Source: Larix kaempferi (Eukaryota; Streptophyta; Pinopsida; Pinales; Pinaceae). From it: a stretch of DNA of 64,000 bases. This document shows, piece by piece, positions 31,479 through 43,105 of the stretch. Position numbers and translations under genes: made by a program. The first letter of the stretch is position 1. The number at the start of each line of letters is the position of its first letter. The stretch is from positions 9,056,001-9,120,000 of the forward strand of contig BSBM01000092.1 of assembly GCA_027924585.1 (NCBI GenBank), given 5' to 3'. Below the pieces are notes generated by a model, which did not search any database, had not been told where the DNA came from, and saw nothing but the letters and a program-made list of their open reading frames with translations.

Positions 31479-34400
31479 GCAAGTCACTTAACAAAACCCT
31501 AGTTAAGAAAACTATCAAAATAAACAACTTTCGGTCCATGAATCCACTTAACACGGGTGTCCCTAGTTGTACTAGGATTCCACGAATCCAACAGAATCGA
31601 CGGTTTGTCCATCAGAGCCACGGTTTTCGAGTTATGGCGAGTTTCATCTTGATTTCCAAGGCCATTCAGGGACACCAAGAAAATTTCAACCGGTGGCATG
31701 AAAATCAAATTGAGCAACATAATTTAATTTTGTTGCCTCATGCATATGTGTTTGGGAAAGGGAGTGATGAGAACGATGCCCACACACTTGCTTCCTACAA
31801 TTTTCAAAATATTAGTCTATCGTGCATAAATTGCATTGTACGTCACTAAGCAAAATGTTATTTTAGAAAATCATCAAAATAAACAACTTTCGGCCCACAA
31901 AGCCACTGGACAGGGGTGTCCCTTGTTAGAAAAAACAGGATCGCAGAGCAATAACAATAAATAGAAATGCAAATAAATCACACACACATTACAATAGAGA
32001 CACATATATATTGTGGTTCACCCCAAATTGGGCTACGTCCACACTGAAGTTTTCCAGTTCTTATTATTATGCCGTCCAGCAAAGTGAAGGGATACAACCT
32101 GCAGCACAACCGCTGCACTTCCTCTTCACTGTCTCACAGTCTCTCTTCTTGATCTCAGAGATATTTACAATGCATAAAACCTAATACATCAACCCTAGCC
32201 ATATTACAAAGTCTTTCTTTTATAAGGGAAATACAATGGGAAAATACCACGGGTTACCCAAAACCATGGGCCTGAACACTGTTGGCGAAAACAGCCCCAA
32301 GGTGGGGGAATGAGTGTACAGTCCTCTGGGTGCATGGATAATACAATATCATCTATGAGACTGGAAGATATGGCTCCACAACCAACATCCCTAACAGTAC
32401 TCAAGTGTCTCTAATTCAACGACGCTGATGGTTTGTCCATCAGAGACATGCTTTCCGAGTTATTGTGAGTTTCATCTCGCTTTCCAAGGCCATTAAGGGA
32501 CACTAGGTAAATTTCAACTGGGGGCATAAAAACCAAATCGAGAAATGAAAATCAGTTATGTTTCCTCCTACACCTATGTTTGGGCAAGGACAAGATGATT
32601 GCAATTCCCACACACTCACTCGACACATTTTTAAAAAATTAGAATATCGTGCAGAAATTGCATTGCACGTCACTTAGAAAAACTGGGGGCATAAAAACCA
32701 AACCGAGCAACGAAATTTTGTTTCATTGCCTCCTGTAAGTGTGTTTGGGCAAGGATGGGATGACCACGATTCCCACACAGTCGCTTCCCACATTTTTCAA
32801 AATCTTAGCCTATGGTGTAGAAATTGCATTGCATATCACTACGCAAAACCCTATTTTAGAAAAGCGTCAAAATAGACAACGTTCGGTCAATGGAGGCGCT
32901 GGACAGGGGTGTCCCTAGAGGTACTTGGGTGTCGAGAATCCAATGAAACTGGTGGTTTGTCTATTGGAGCCTCGGTTTTTGATTTATGGTGAGTTTCATC
33001 TCGCTTCCCAAGGCCATTCAAGGACACAAGGAAAATTTCAACTAGGGGCATAAAAACTAAGTCGGTTAACGGAATTGAGTTCCATTGCCTCCTACAATTG
33101 TGTTTGGGAAAGGGAGATGTGACTCTGATTCACATGCACTCGTTCGACACATTTTTCAAAATATTATCCCATCATGCAGAAATTGCACTGCACATCACTT
33201 AACAAAACCCTAGTTTAGAAAACCGTCAAAATAGCAACTTTCAGTCGATGAATCCACTTCACAGGGGTGTCCCTAGTGGTACTCGAATGTCATGAATCCA
33301 ATGGAATCAACGGTTTTTCCATCATATCCATGATTTTCGAGTTATGGAGAGCTTCATCTCGCTTCCCAAGGCCATTCAGGGGCACTAGGAAAATTTCAAC
33401 CGGTGGCATAAAAGCCAAACCGAGCAACGGAATTGAGTTTCATTGCCTCCTGCATGTGTGTTTGGGAAAGGGAGAGATGGCTACAATGCCCATGCACTTG
33501 CTCAACACATTTTCCAAAATCTTATCCTATCGTGCAGAAACTGCACTGCACTTCACTTAGCAAAACCCTAGTTTAGAAAACCGTCAAAATAGACAACTTT
33601 CGGTCCACGAAGCCACTGGACAGGGGTGTCCCTAACGGTACTTGGGTGTCTCGAATTCAACGAAGCTTATGGTTTGTCCATCAGATCCATGATTTTCGAG
33701 ATATTTCTACTTTCATCTCGCTTCCCAAGGCCATTCAAGGACACCAGGTAAATTTCAACTGGGGGCATAAAAACCAAATCTAGCAACAAAATTCAGTTAC
33801 GTTTCCTCCCGTAAGTTTGTTTGGGCAAGGATGATATGTCTGCCATGCCCACACACTCACTCGACACATTTTTAAAAATATTAGCATGTCGTGTAGAAAT
33901 TGCATTGCACGTCACTTAAAAAAACCCTAGTTTAGAAAACCATCAAAATAGACAAATTTCGGTCCATGAAGCGACCAGACAGGGGTGTCCATAGCGGTAC
34001 TCGGATGTCACTAATCCATCGAAACTGACAATTTTTTCACCCGAGTCATGGTTTTCGAGTTACGATGAGTTTGATCTCGCTTCCCAAGGCTATTCAGGGA
34101 CACCATACAAATTTCAATCGGGGGCATAAAACCAAATTGAGCAACATAATTGAGTTTCATTGCCTCCTAGAAGTGTGTTTGGGAAAGAAATTGATGACCA
34201 TGATTCCCACACAGTCTCTCCCCAAAATTTTCAAAATCTTAGCCTATGGTGCAGAAATTGCATTGTGTATCACTACGCAAAAGCCTATTTTAGAAAAGCA
34301 TCAAAATAGACAACGTTCGGTCAATATAGCCACTGGAAAGGGGTGTCCCTAGTGGTACTTGGGTGTCAAGAATCCAACAAAATTGACGGTTTGTCCATTG

Positions 34401-37400
34401 GAGCCTCGGTTTTCAATTTATGGTGAGTTTCATCTCGCTTCCCAAGGCCATTCAAAGACATAGGGAAAATTTCAACTAGGGGCATAAAAATTGAGCCGAT
34501 CAACAGAATTGAGTTTTATTGCCTCCTACAATTGTGTTTGGACAAGGGAGAGATGACTGTGATGCCCATGCACTCATTCGAAACATTTTTAAAAATATTA
34601 TCCTATTGTGCAAAAATTGCACTGCATGACACTTAACAAAACCCTAGTTTAGAAAACCATCAAAATAGACAACTTTCGGTCCATGAAGCCACTTCATAGG
34701 GGTGTCCCTAGTGGTATTCGTATGTCACGAATCCAATGGAATTTACAGTTTTTCCATCGGATCCACGATTTTCGAGTTGTGGAGAGCTTCATCTCGCTTC
34801 CCAAGGCCATTCAGGGCCACTGGGCAAATTTCAACCAGTGGCATAAAAACCAAATCGAGCAACGGAATTGAGTTTTGTTGCCTCCTACTTGTGTGTTTTG
34901 GTAAGGGTGAGATGACTACGAGTCCCATGGACTTTCTCGACACATTTCTCAAAATCTTATCCTATCGTGCAGATATTTCTTTGCACATCACTTAGCAAAA
35001 CCCTAGTTTAGAAAACCATCAAAATAGACAACTTTCAGTCCACAAAGCCACTGGAATGGGGTGTCCCTAACGGTACTTGTCTGTCTCAAATTCAACGAAG
35101 CTGATGGTTTTTCCATCGGAGCCATGCTTTTCGAGTTATTGTGAGTTTCATCTCGCTTCCCAAGGCCATTCAGGGACACTAGGTAAATTTCAACTGGGGG
35201 CATAAAAACCAAATCGAGCAACAAAATTTAGTTACGTTGCCTTCTGCAAGTGTGTTTGGGTAAGGACGAGATGAATGCGATGCCCACACACTCACTCAAC
35301 ACATTTTTAAAAATATTATCATATCGTGCAGAAATTGCATTGCACGTCACTTAGCAAAACCCTAGTTTAGAAAACCATCAAAATAGACAACTTTCAGTCC
35401 ATGAAGCCACCAGACATGGGTTTCCATAGCGGTACTCGAATGTCGCTAATCCATCAGAATTGACGGTTTGTCCACCGCAGTCACTATTTTCAAGTTACAG
35501 TGAGTTTCATCTGGCTTCTCAAGGTTATTATGGGACACCATGCAAAATTTCAATCGGGGGCATACAAACCAAACCGAGCAATGTAATTGAGTTTCGTTGC
35601 CTCCTCCAAGTTTGTTTGGGAAAGGAAGAGATGACCACAATTCCCACACAGTCACTCCCCACATTTTTCAAAATCTTATCCTATGGTGGAAAAATTGCAT
35701 TGCATATCACTACGCAAAACCCTATTTTAGAAAAGCGTCAAAATAGACAACTTTCGATCAATGGAGCCACTGGACAGGGGTGTCCCTAGAGATACTTGGG
35801 TGTTGGGAATCCAATGAAGCTGATGGTTTGTCCATTGGAGCCTCGGTTTTCAAGTTATGGCGAGTTTCATCTCGCTTCCAAAGGCCATTCAAGGACACAG
35901 GGAAAATTTTAACCGGGGGCATAAAAACTGAGCCGATCAATGGAATTGAGTTCCATTGCCTCCTACAATTGTGTTTGGACAAGGGCGAGATGAATGTGAT
36001 TTCCATGCACTCGTTCGACACATTTTTCAAAATATTATCCTATCGTGCAGAAATTGCACTACACGTCACTTAACAAAACCGTAGTTTAGAAAACCGTCAA
36101 AATAGACAGCTTTCGGTCCATGAAGCCACTTGACATGGGTGTCCCTGTTGGTACTCGAATGTCACGAATCCAATGGAATCGATGTTTTGTCCATCGGATC
36201 CATGATTTTCGAGTTATGGAGAACTTCATCTCGCTTCCCAAGGCCATTTAGGGGCACCAAGAAAATTTAAAACGGTGGCACAAAAACCAAACCGAGCACC
36301 AGAATTGAGTTTCGTTGCCTCCTGCTTGTTTTTTTGGGCAAGTGAAAGATGACTACGATTTCCATGCACTTGCTTGACATAGTTTTCAAAATATTATCCC
36401 ATAGTGTAAATATTGCATTGCACTTCACTTTGCAAAAGCCTAGTTTAGAAAACCGTCAAAATAGACAAATTTCGGTCCATGAAGCCACTGGACAGGGGTG
36501 TCCCTAATGGTACTTGGGTGTCTCGAATTCAATGAAGCTGATGGTTTGTCCATTGGAGCCACGATTTTCAAGCTATTGCGAGTTTCATATCGCTTCGCAA
36601 GGCCATTCATAGACACAGAGTAAATTTCAACTGGGATCATAAAAACCAAACCGAGAAACGAAATTGAGTTTCGTCCCTCCTTCAAGTGTGTTTGGGAAAG
36701 GATGAGATTACTGTCATGCCCAGGCACTTACTCATCACATTTTTAAAAATATTAGCATATCGTGTAGAAATTGCATTGCACGTCACTTAACAAAACCCTA
36801 GTTTAGAAAACCATCAAAATAGATAACTTTCGGTCCATGAAGCCACTAGACAAGGGTGTCCATAACGGAGCTCGGATGTCACTAATCGATCGAAATTGAC
36901 TTTTTGTCCACCGGAGTCAGGGTTTTCGAGTTATGACGAGTTTCATCTCGCTTCTCAAGGCTATTCATGGACACCATGCAAATTTCAATTGCTAAAAACC
37001 AAACCAAGTAACAAAATTGGGTTCTGTTGCCTCCTGCAAGTCTGTTTGGGAAATGACGAGATGACCATGATTCCCACACAGCCGCTCCCCACATTTTTCA
37101 AAATATTAGCCTATGGTGCAGAAATTGCATTGCATATCACTACGCAAAACCCTATTTTAGAGAAGCGTCAAAATAAACAATGTTTGGTCAATGGAGCCAT
37201 TGGACAGGGTTGTCCCTAGTGGTAATTGGGTGTCAGGAATCCAATGAAACTGGTGGTTTTTTTATTGGAGCCTCGATTTTTGAGTTATGGCGAGTTTCAT
37301 CTCGCTTCTCAAGTCCACTCAAGGACACAGGGAAAATTTCAACTAGGGGCATAAAAACTGGGCCAATCAACGAAATTGAGTTCCATTGCCTCCCACAATT

Positions 37401-40400
37401 ATGTTTGAGCAAGGGCGAGATGACTGTTAGGCCCATGCACTCGTTCGACACATTTTTCAAAATATTATCCTATCGTGTAGAAATTGCACTGCAGGTCACT
37501 TAACAAAACCCTACTTTAGAAAACCGTCAAAATAGACAAGTTTCGGTCCATGAAGCCAATTGCCAGGGGTGTCCCTAGTGGTACTCGGATGTCACGAATC
37601 CAATGGAATCGACGGTTTTTCCAATGGATTCATGATTTTAAAGTTATGGAGAGCTTCATCTTCCTTCCCAAGGCCATTCAAGGGCACCAAGAAAATTTCA
37701 ACCAGTGGCATATAAACCAAACCGAGCAACGGAATTGAGTTTCGTTGCCTCCTGCATGTGTGTTTAGGAAAAGACGAGATGACTATGATGCTCATGCACT
37801 TGCTTGACACATTTTTCAAAATATTAGCCTATCGTGCAAAAATTGCACTGCACTTCACTTAGCAAAACCCTAGTTTAGAAAACCATCAAATTAGACAACT
37901 TTCATTCCACGAAGCGACTGGAAAGGGGTGTCCCTAATCGTACTTGGGTGTCTCGAATTAAATGAAGTTGATGGTTTGTCCATTGGAGCCACAATTTTTG
38001 AGTTATTGCGAGTTTCATCGCACTTCCCAAGGCCATTCATGGACACTAGGAAAATTACAAGTGGGGGCATAGAAACAACCGAGCAATGAAATTGAGTTTT
38101 TTTTCCTCCTACAAGTGTGTTTGGGAAGGGACGCGATGACTACCATGCCCACGCACTCACTGGGCATATTTCTAAAAATATTAGCATATCGTGCAGAAAT
38201 TGCATTGCACGGCACTTAGCAAAACCCTAGTTTAGAAAACCATCAAAATAGACAACTTTTGGTCCATGAAGCCACCGGACAAGGGTGTCCATAGCGGTAC
38301 TCAAATGTAATGAATCCATCGGAACTGACGGTTTTTCCATCAGAGTCCCTTTTTCCGATTTACGACGAGTTTCATCTCGCTTCCCAAGGCTATTCAGGGA
38401 CACCATGCAAATTTCAATCGAGGGCATACAAACCAAACCGAGCAACAGAATTGAGTTTCATTTCCTCCTGCAAGTGTGTTTGGGAAAGGACAAGATGAAC
38501 ATGATTCCCACATAGTCTCTCCCCACATTTTTCAAAATATTAGCCTATGGTGAAGATATTGCATTGCATATCACTATGCAAAACCCTATTTTAGAAAAGC
38601 ATCAAAATAAACAATGTTTGGTCAATGGAGCCACTCAACAGGGATGTCCTTAGTGGTACTTGGGTGTCGGGAATCCAATGAAACTGACGGTTTGTCCATT
38701 CAAGCCTCAGTTTTCAAGTTATGGTGAGTTTCATCTCGCTACCCAAGGCCATTCAAAAACACATGGAAAATTTCAACTAGGGGCATAAAAACCGAGCCGA
38801 TCAACGAAATTGATTTCCATTGCCTCGAATTGTGTTTGGGAAAGGGTAAGATTGTTGTGATTCCCATGCACTCGTTCGACACATTTTTTAAAGTATTAGC
38901 TGATCGTGCAAAAATTGCACTGCACGTCACTTAACAAAACCTAGTTTAGAAAACCATCAAAATAGACAACTTCCGTTCCATGACGCCACTTTACAGTGGT
39001 GTCTCTAGTGGTACTCGGATGCCACGAATCCAATGGAATTGACAGTTTGTCCATCGGATCCACGATTTTTGAGTTATGGAGAGCTTCATCTCGCTTCCCG
39101 AGGCCATTAAGGGGCACGAGGCAAATTTCAACCGGTGGCATAAAAACCAAACCGAGCAATGAAATTGAGTTTCGTTTCCTCCCACATGTGTGTTTGGGAA
39201 AGGGAGAGATGACTATGATTTCCATGCTCTTGCTCGACACATTTTTCAAAATATTAGCCTATCGTTCATAAATTTCACTGCACTTCACTTAGCAAAACCC
39301 TAGTTTAGAAAACCGTCAAAATAGACAACTTCTGATCCACGAAGCCACTGGAAAGGGGTGTCCCTAGTGGCACTCAGATGTCATGAATCCAACAGAACTG
39401 AAGGCTTTCCCATCAGAGCCACAATTTTCGAGTTATGGAAAGTTTCATCTCGCTTCCCAAGTCCATTCAAGGACAACAAACAAATTTCAACCGGTGGCAC
39501 TAAAACCAAACCGAACAATGAAATTGAGTTTTGTTGTCTCCTACAAGTGTGTTTGGGAAAGATGACCGTGATTCCCATTAACTTGCTCGACACATTTTTC
39601 AAAATCTTAGCCTATCATGTAGAAATTGCACTACATGTCACTGAGAAAAACCCTAGTTTAGAAAACCATCAAAATAGATAACTTTCAGTCCATGAAGCCA
39701 CTGGACATGTGTGTCCCTTGCAGTACTCGAATGTCACAAATCCAATGTAACTGACGGTTTTCCCGTCAGAGCCACAATTTTCTAGTTATGGTGAGTTTCA
39801 TCTCTCTTCCGAAGGCCATGCATGGACACCAGGCAAATTTCAATTGGGGGCATTAAAACCAAACCGAGCAACGAAATTGAGTTATGTTTCCTCTTATAGT
39901 TTTGTTTGGGAAAGGGAGATATGACCACGATTCCCACACATTCACTTCCCACATTTTTCAAAATATTAGCCTATGGTGCAAAAATTGCATTGCACGTCAC
40001 TTAACAAAACCCTAGTTTAGAAAACCATCAAAATAGATAGCTTTCAGTCGATGAAGCCACATGACAAGGGTGTCCCTAGTGATACCCATATGTCATGAAT
40101 CCAACGGAATCGACAGTTTGTCCATTGAAGCCATGGTTTTTGAGTTATTGCGAGTTTCATCTTGCTTCCCATGGCCATTCAGGGAAACCAGTAAAATTTC
40201 ATCCGGTAGCATAAAAACTAAACTGATCAATGGAATTGAGTTATGTTACATCTTGCAGGTGTATTTTTGAAATGGTGAGAGGACAACGATGCCCACGCAC
40301 TCACTTGGCACATTTAGAACATATTATCCCATCATGCAAAAATTGCACTACATGTATCTGATCAAAACCCTAGTGTAGAAAACCATCAAAATAAATAATG

Positions 40401-40645
40401 TTTGGTCCATGAAGTCACTAAACAGGGGTGTCCCTAGAGGTGTTCGGATGTCAAGAATCCATCGAAAATGACGATTTTCCCATCTAAGCCTCATTTTTCG
40501 ATTTATTGCAAATTTCAACTCTCTTCCCAAGGCCATTCAGGGATACTGGGTGCAGATTCAACCAAGGGCATACAAACTAATTGAAGTAACGAAATTGAGT
40601 TTTGTTGCCTCCCGCAGGTACTTGGATAACATGAATCCAACGAAA
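31479..40645. repeat. Satellite array, 358-bp monomers, four-monomer higher-order repeat
   Basis: About 25 monomers, each opening CAAAACCCTAGTTTAGAAAAC and holding TTTCATCTCGCTTCCCAAGG. The phrase TCAAAATAGACAAC lies near 31513, 31872, 32863, 33222, 33580, 33940, 34298, 34656, 35016, 35376, 35735, 36094, 36452, 36810, 37165, 37524, 37882, 38240, 38598, 38954, 39312, 39666, 40025 and 40383. Mean spacing is 358 bp from 33222 to 38954. Four sequence types follow in fixed order (A, B, C, D), so the true period is about 1,434 bp. One C monomer near 32675 has lost its first half, and one B monomer holds a solo LTR. After 38954 the last four monomers do not follow the order. Many 60-110-codon frames occur on both strands but recur with the monomer. 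Confidence 0.95.
31924..32387 (-). mobile_element. Solo LTR in a satellite monomer
   Basis: A 464-bp segment TGTTAGAAAAAACAGG ... ACAACCAACA interrupts a B monomer and is bracketed by an exact TCCCT duplication (31919-31923, 32388-32392). The minus strand holds TAGCCCAATTTGGGGTGAACC, a phrase typical of plant copia LTRs, so the parent element probably pointed to the minus strand. No internal sequence remains, as after recombination between two LTRs. Confidence 0.9.
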
Positions 40646-41237
40646 TTTTGTAATATTTACGATTATTATACCAATGATATGATTAATATGTTAAAAACTA
40701 TATTTATGATAATATTCTTTTAGCCATGTTTATGAGGGGATATTATCAAGCATGTTATATTAAATTTACTTTTAGATTAAAAATGTAAACAATTCATGAA
40801 CTTGATTGAGAGATGAAAACCATGGTTAATATGCTCTTAAAGATATAGATTGAATAACATGTTATATATAGATATTTAATGATATAACAACTTTAAGCAA
40901 AAAAATGGTTCAAAGCGAATACTATGTGTGATATCATATTTTTCTTCACTTTATATATAATCACTGAGATGTCTTTTTTTCCTTGCCTCTATGTCTTGTT
41001 GTGATATGAAAATTTATGATGTACATGCGCGTGTATGTGTGAGTTTGTGTACGGTTTTGGATACACTTTATATGTGTGGTTACTATCTGTTGATGAGGTG
41101 ATGTTTATATTCATGGTTGGAAAAATCGTGAGAATGCATAGATTATAACACTAATATTTGCAATATAACACAAAATATGCATTATGTAATGAAATTAATA
41201 CTAATGTTTTAAATTGATTACTTCTTCTTGTTTGCAG
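40646..41237. other. AT-rich sequence between satellite and CACTA exon
   Basis: No gene is recognised. It ends in a pyrimidine stretch and TTTGCAG, a good splice acceptor, so it may be an intron of the CACTA gene whose 5' exons were lost or replaced by satellite DNA. Confidence 0.4.
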
Positions 41238-41414
41238 AAAAATGGTGAAGATGGCTCCTTAGATGATCTAGATTATGTTGTCAGCAATGTACTAGAGAAA
41301 GTTATTGTTGATAATGATGCAAATGAATCATATGAAAATGATGATGAATATGATGTTGGGATAGATGAGTATGATGATGATCATGGTGGTGGTGGTGATG
41401 ATGATGGTAGCCAT
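41238..41414 (+). CDS. Possible last exon with acidic tail (CACTA gene)
   Basis: Behind the acceptor TTTGCAG, an open frame of 59 codons begins KNGEDGSLDDLDYVVSNVLE and becomes strongly acidic (ENDDEYDVGIDEYDDDH), with Gly and Asp runs before the stop at 41415. It has no domain I recognise. Its place 0.7 kb ahead of the subterminal repeats fits the last exon of a CACTA gene. The upstream exons cannot be seen, so the reading is tentative; chance is possible because GAT-rich runs stay open easily. Confidence 0.4.
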
Positions 41415-41417
41415 TGA

Positions 41418-42039
41418 TGCTACTATTGAGATTGTGGATTTTTATTGCTTTCTCGATGCTACTAGGCACATATTTTTGTGATGATCCAAGTTCATATTAA
41501 ATTCTGGGTCATTTTGATTTGTATGGTGGATTTATGTTGACATATAAAATTTGATTACCCTTGGTCATTTTGACATTTCTAGATATGGATATTAAAAAAG
41601 ATATTTCTTGTGATATTGGTATTTTCACTATATATATCGTTCGCTTGTTCTTTTAACCTTAATATGATGATCTGTATGATAGGTTATTGATGTGATGATG
41701 TTTTATAATTTCACTTCTTTTGATGAAATATAATGGTGATGTTATCGTTATTATATTGTAAATTTATCTATATTGGAAGTTGTCGATGATATTTTCAAAG
41801 AAAATTAATATATATGATGATGTTACTACTTTGGATAAATGTTGTGTGTTTGTGTTAAATTTTCTTCATAAATGCTATGCAATTAATTTCAATGATGGTA
41901 TGTACAATTAATTTGAATGTTTCATTATGTTATTTCAGAACTATGAAGTAAATGATATATGAGAACTATTGAAATCAATGAAATAATTATAATAATTTGA
42001 TATAATAAATATATTAGCACACAGTTGGATATAGTTGTA
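41418..42039. other. AT-rich 3' sequence of the CACTA element
   Basis: Mostly T-rich noncoding sequence between the possible last exon and the subterminal repeats. Nothing else is seen. Confidence 0.5.
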
Positions 42040-42980
42040 GGTGTTAAAGAGCAAGCCTAATGTGGTGCTAATAAGGAAGCAAAATAGGAAGCAAAACTAG
42101 GAGCTAAAATGGAAGCCCACTATGTCATAGATCTAGAAGCAACATTAGATGCAATACCTAGCGCTAAGTTGGAAGTCAATTCTTATGCTATTTTGGATGC
42201 CAAAGTAGAAGCCAAACCAAAAGCTAAACTAGTGGCCAACAAAGAAGCAAAATTAGATGCTTAATGGGAAGCTAAATGCGGTGTTCATGAGGAAGCAAAA
42301 CAAGAAGAAATTCAAGGAGCTAAATGGGAAGCAAAATGCGGCGCTAGTGTGGGAGTAAAAATGGATGCTAAATTGGGCGCTAAAGTGGTAGAAAAACATG
42401 GTTCTAATGTTGAAATCAATAGAGATGCAAAACTAGGAGTTAAAAAGGATGCAACACTTGACGCTAATGAGGAAGCCAAACATGGCATTGATATGGTAGC
42501 AAAATAAGATGTTATTTTGGATGCAAAACATGGCGCTACATAGGAAGCAAAATATGGTGCAACAATAAAAGGAAAATTTGGTGCCATTTTGGTAGAAAAA
42601 CACGATGCAAAAAAGGAAGCAAAAATTGGTGCAAAATTAGAAGTGAAAATTGGTGCATGATGGAAGTAAAACGTGGTGCAAAATGGGATGCTAAAGTGGT
42701 AGCACAAATGTATGCAATATTGGATGCTGATTTGGATGCAAATATGGCATGAAGGTAGATGCAAACATAGATGCTAACATGGTGCTTTTAAGGATGCAAA
42801 TAGGGTGCTAATGGGGACGTCATTTAGGAAGGAAAAGAGGACGATCTCTAGGAAGCAAAATAGGATGATATTTAAGAAGCAAACCATGACGTCGTTTAGG
42901 GAGAAAAATTGGATGCTATTCTAGAAGCAAAAAAATGGGTGCTATTTTAGACATCAGAAAGGATGCTATCTAGGAATAAA
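42040..42980 (+). repeat. Subterminal repeats with 12-bp period
   Basis: From about 42070 to 42660 the sequence keeps a 12-bp rhythm of GAAGCAAAATNG and GGCGCTAAANTG, which in one plus-strand frame gives tetrapeptides such as EAKL, GAKM and DAKV about 45 times, with only a few stops. On the minus strand a 150-codon frame (42312-42764) reads it as FAS/LAP tetrapeptides. From 42660 to 42980 it becomes irregular with GATGCTATTTT units. I take it as the subterminal repeat block of the CACTA element, where the element's DNA-binding protein would bind. Confidence 0.75.
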
Positions 42981-43087
42981 AAAAATACGCTATTTAGACT
43001 CTTTACGTTTTGTACATGACGCGTCCCATTTAGCGTCTACTTCGACCACTTAATGAAAAAAAATTACACTAGAAAGGGGCGCTAATT

Positions 43088-43105
43088 ACAGGATTTGTTG
43101 TAGTG
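43088..43105. repeat. CACTA right terminal inverted repeat
   Basis: ACAGGATTTGTTGTAGTG, the complement of CACTACAACAAATCCTGT. Followed outside by AAT, the expected 3-bp target copy. Confidence 0.7.

Larger units (their letters stand above)
40646..43105 (+). mobile_element. 3' part of a CACTA (En/Spm) DNA transposon
   Basis: The right end is TTTGTTGTAGTG at 43094-43105, the complement of CACTACAACAAA, a CACTA terminal inverted repeat. Inside it lies about 1 kb of short repeats that include GGCGCTA/TAGCGCC motifs, as in subterminal regions of this superfamily. The left end is not in the window or has been lost: no CACTACAACAAA is found to the left. The 3-bp target copy outside the end would be AAT (43106-43108). 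Left border given here is only the satellite edge. Confidence 0.65.

Noticed and set aside
32840-40300. Many open frames of 60-110 codons on both strands in the satellite, such as those at 33267, 34065, 35460 and 38996
   Set aside because: They recur with the monomer period on both strands, share no domain, and change length with single substitutions. They are shadows of the repeat.
42312-42764. 150-codon minus-strand frame rich in FAS/LAP tetrapeptides
   Set aside because: It is the complement of the 12-bp CACTA repeat; a 12-bp period keeps all frames open by itself.
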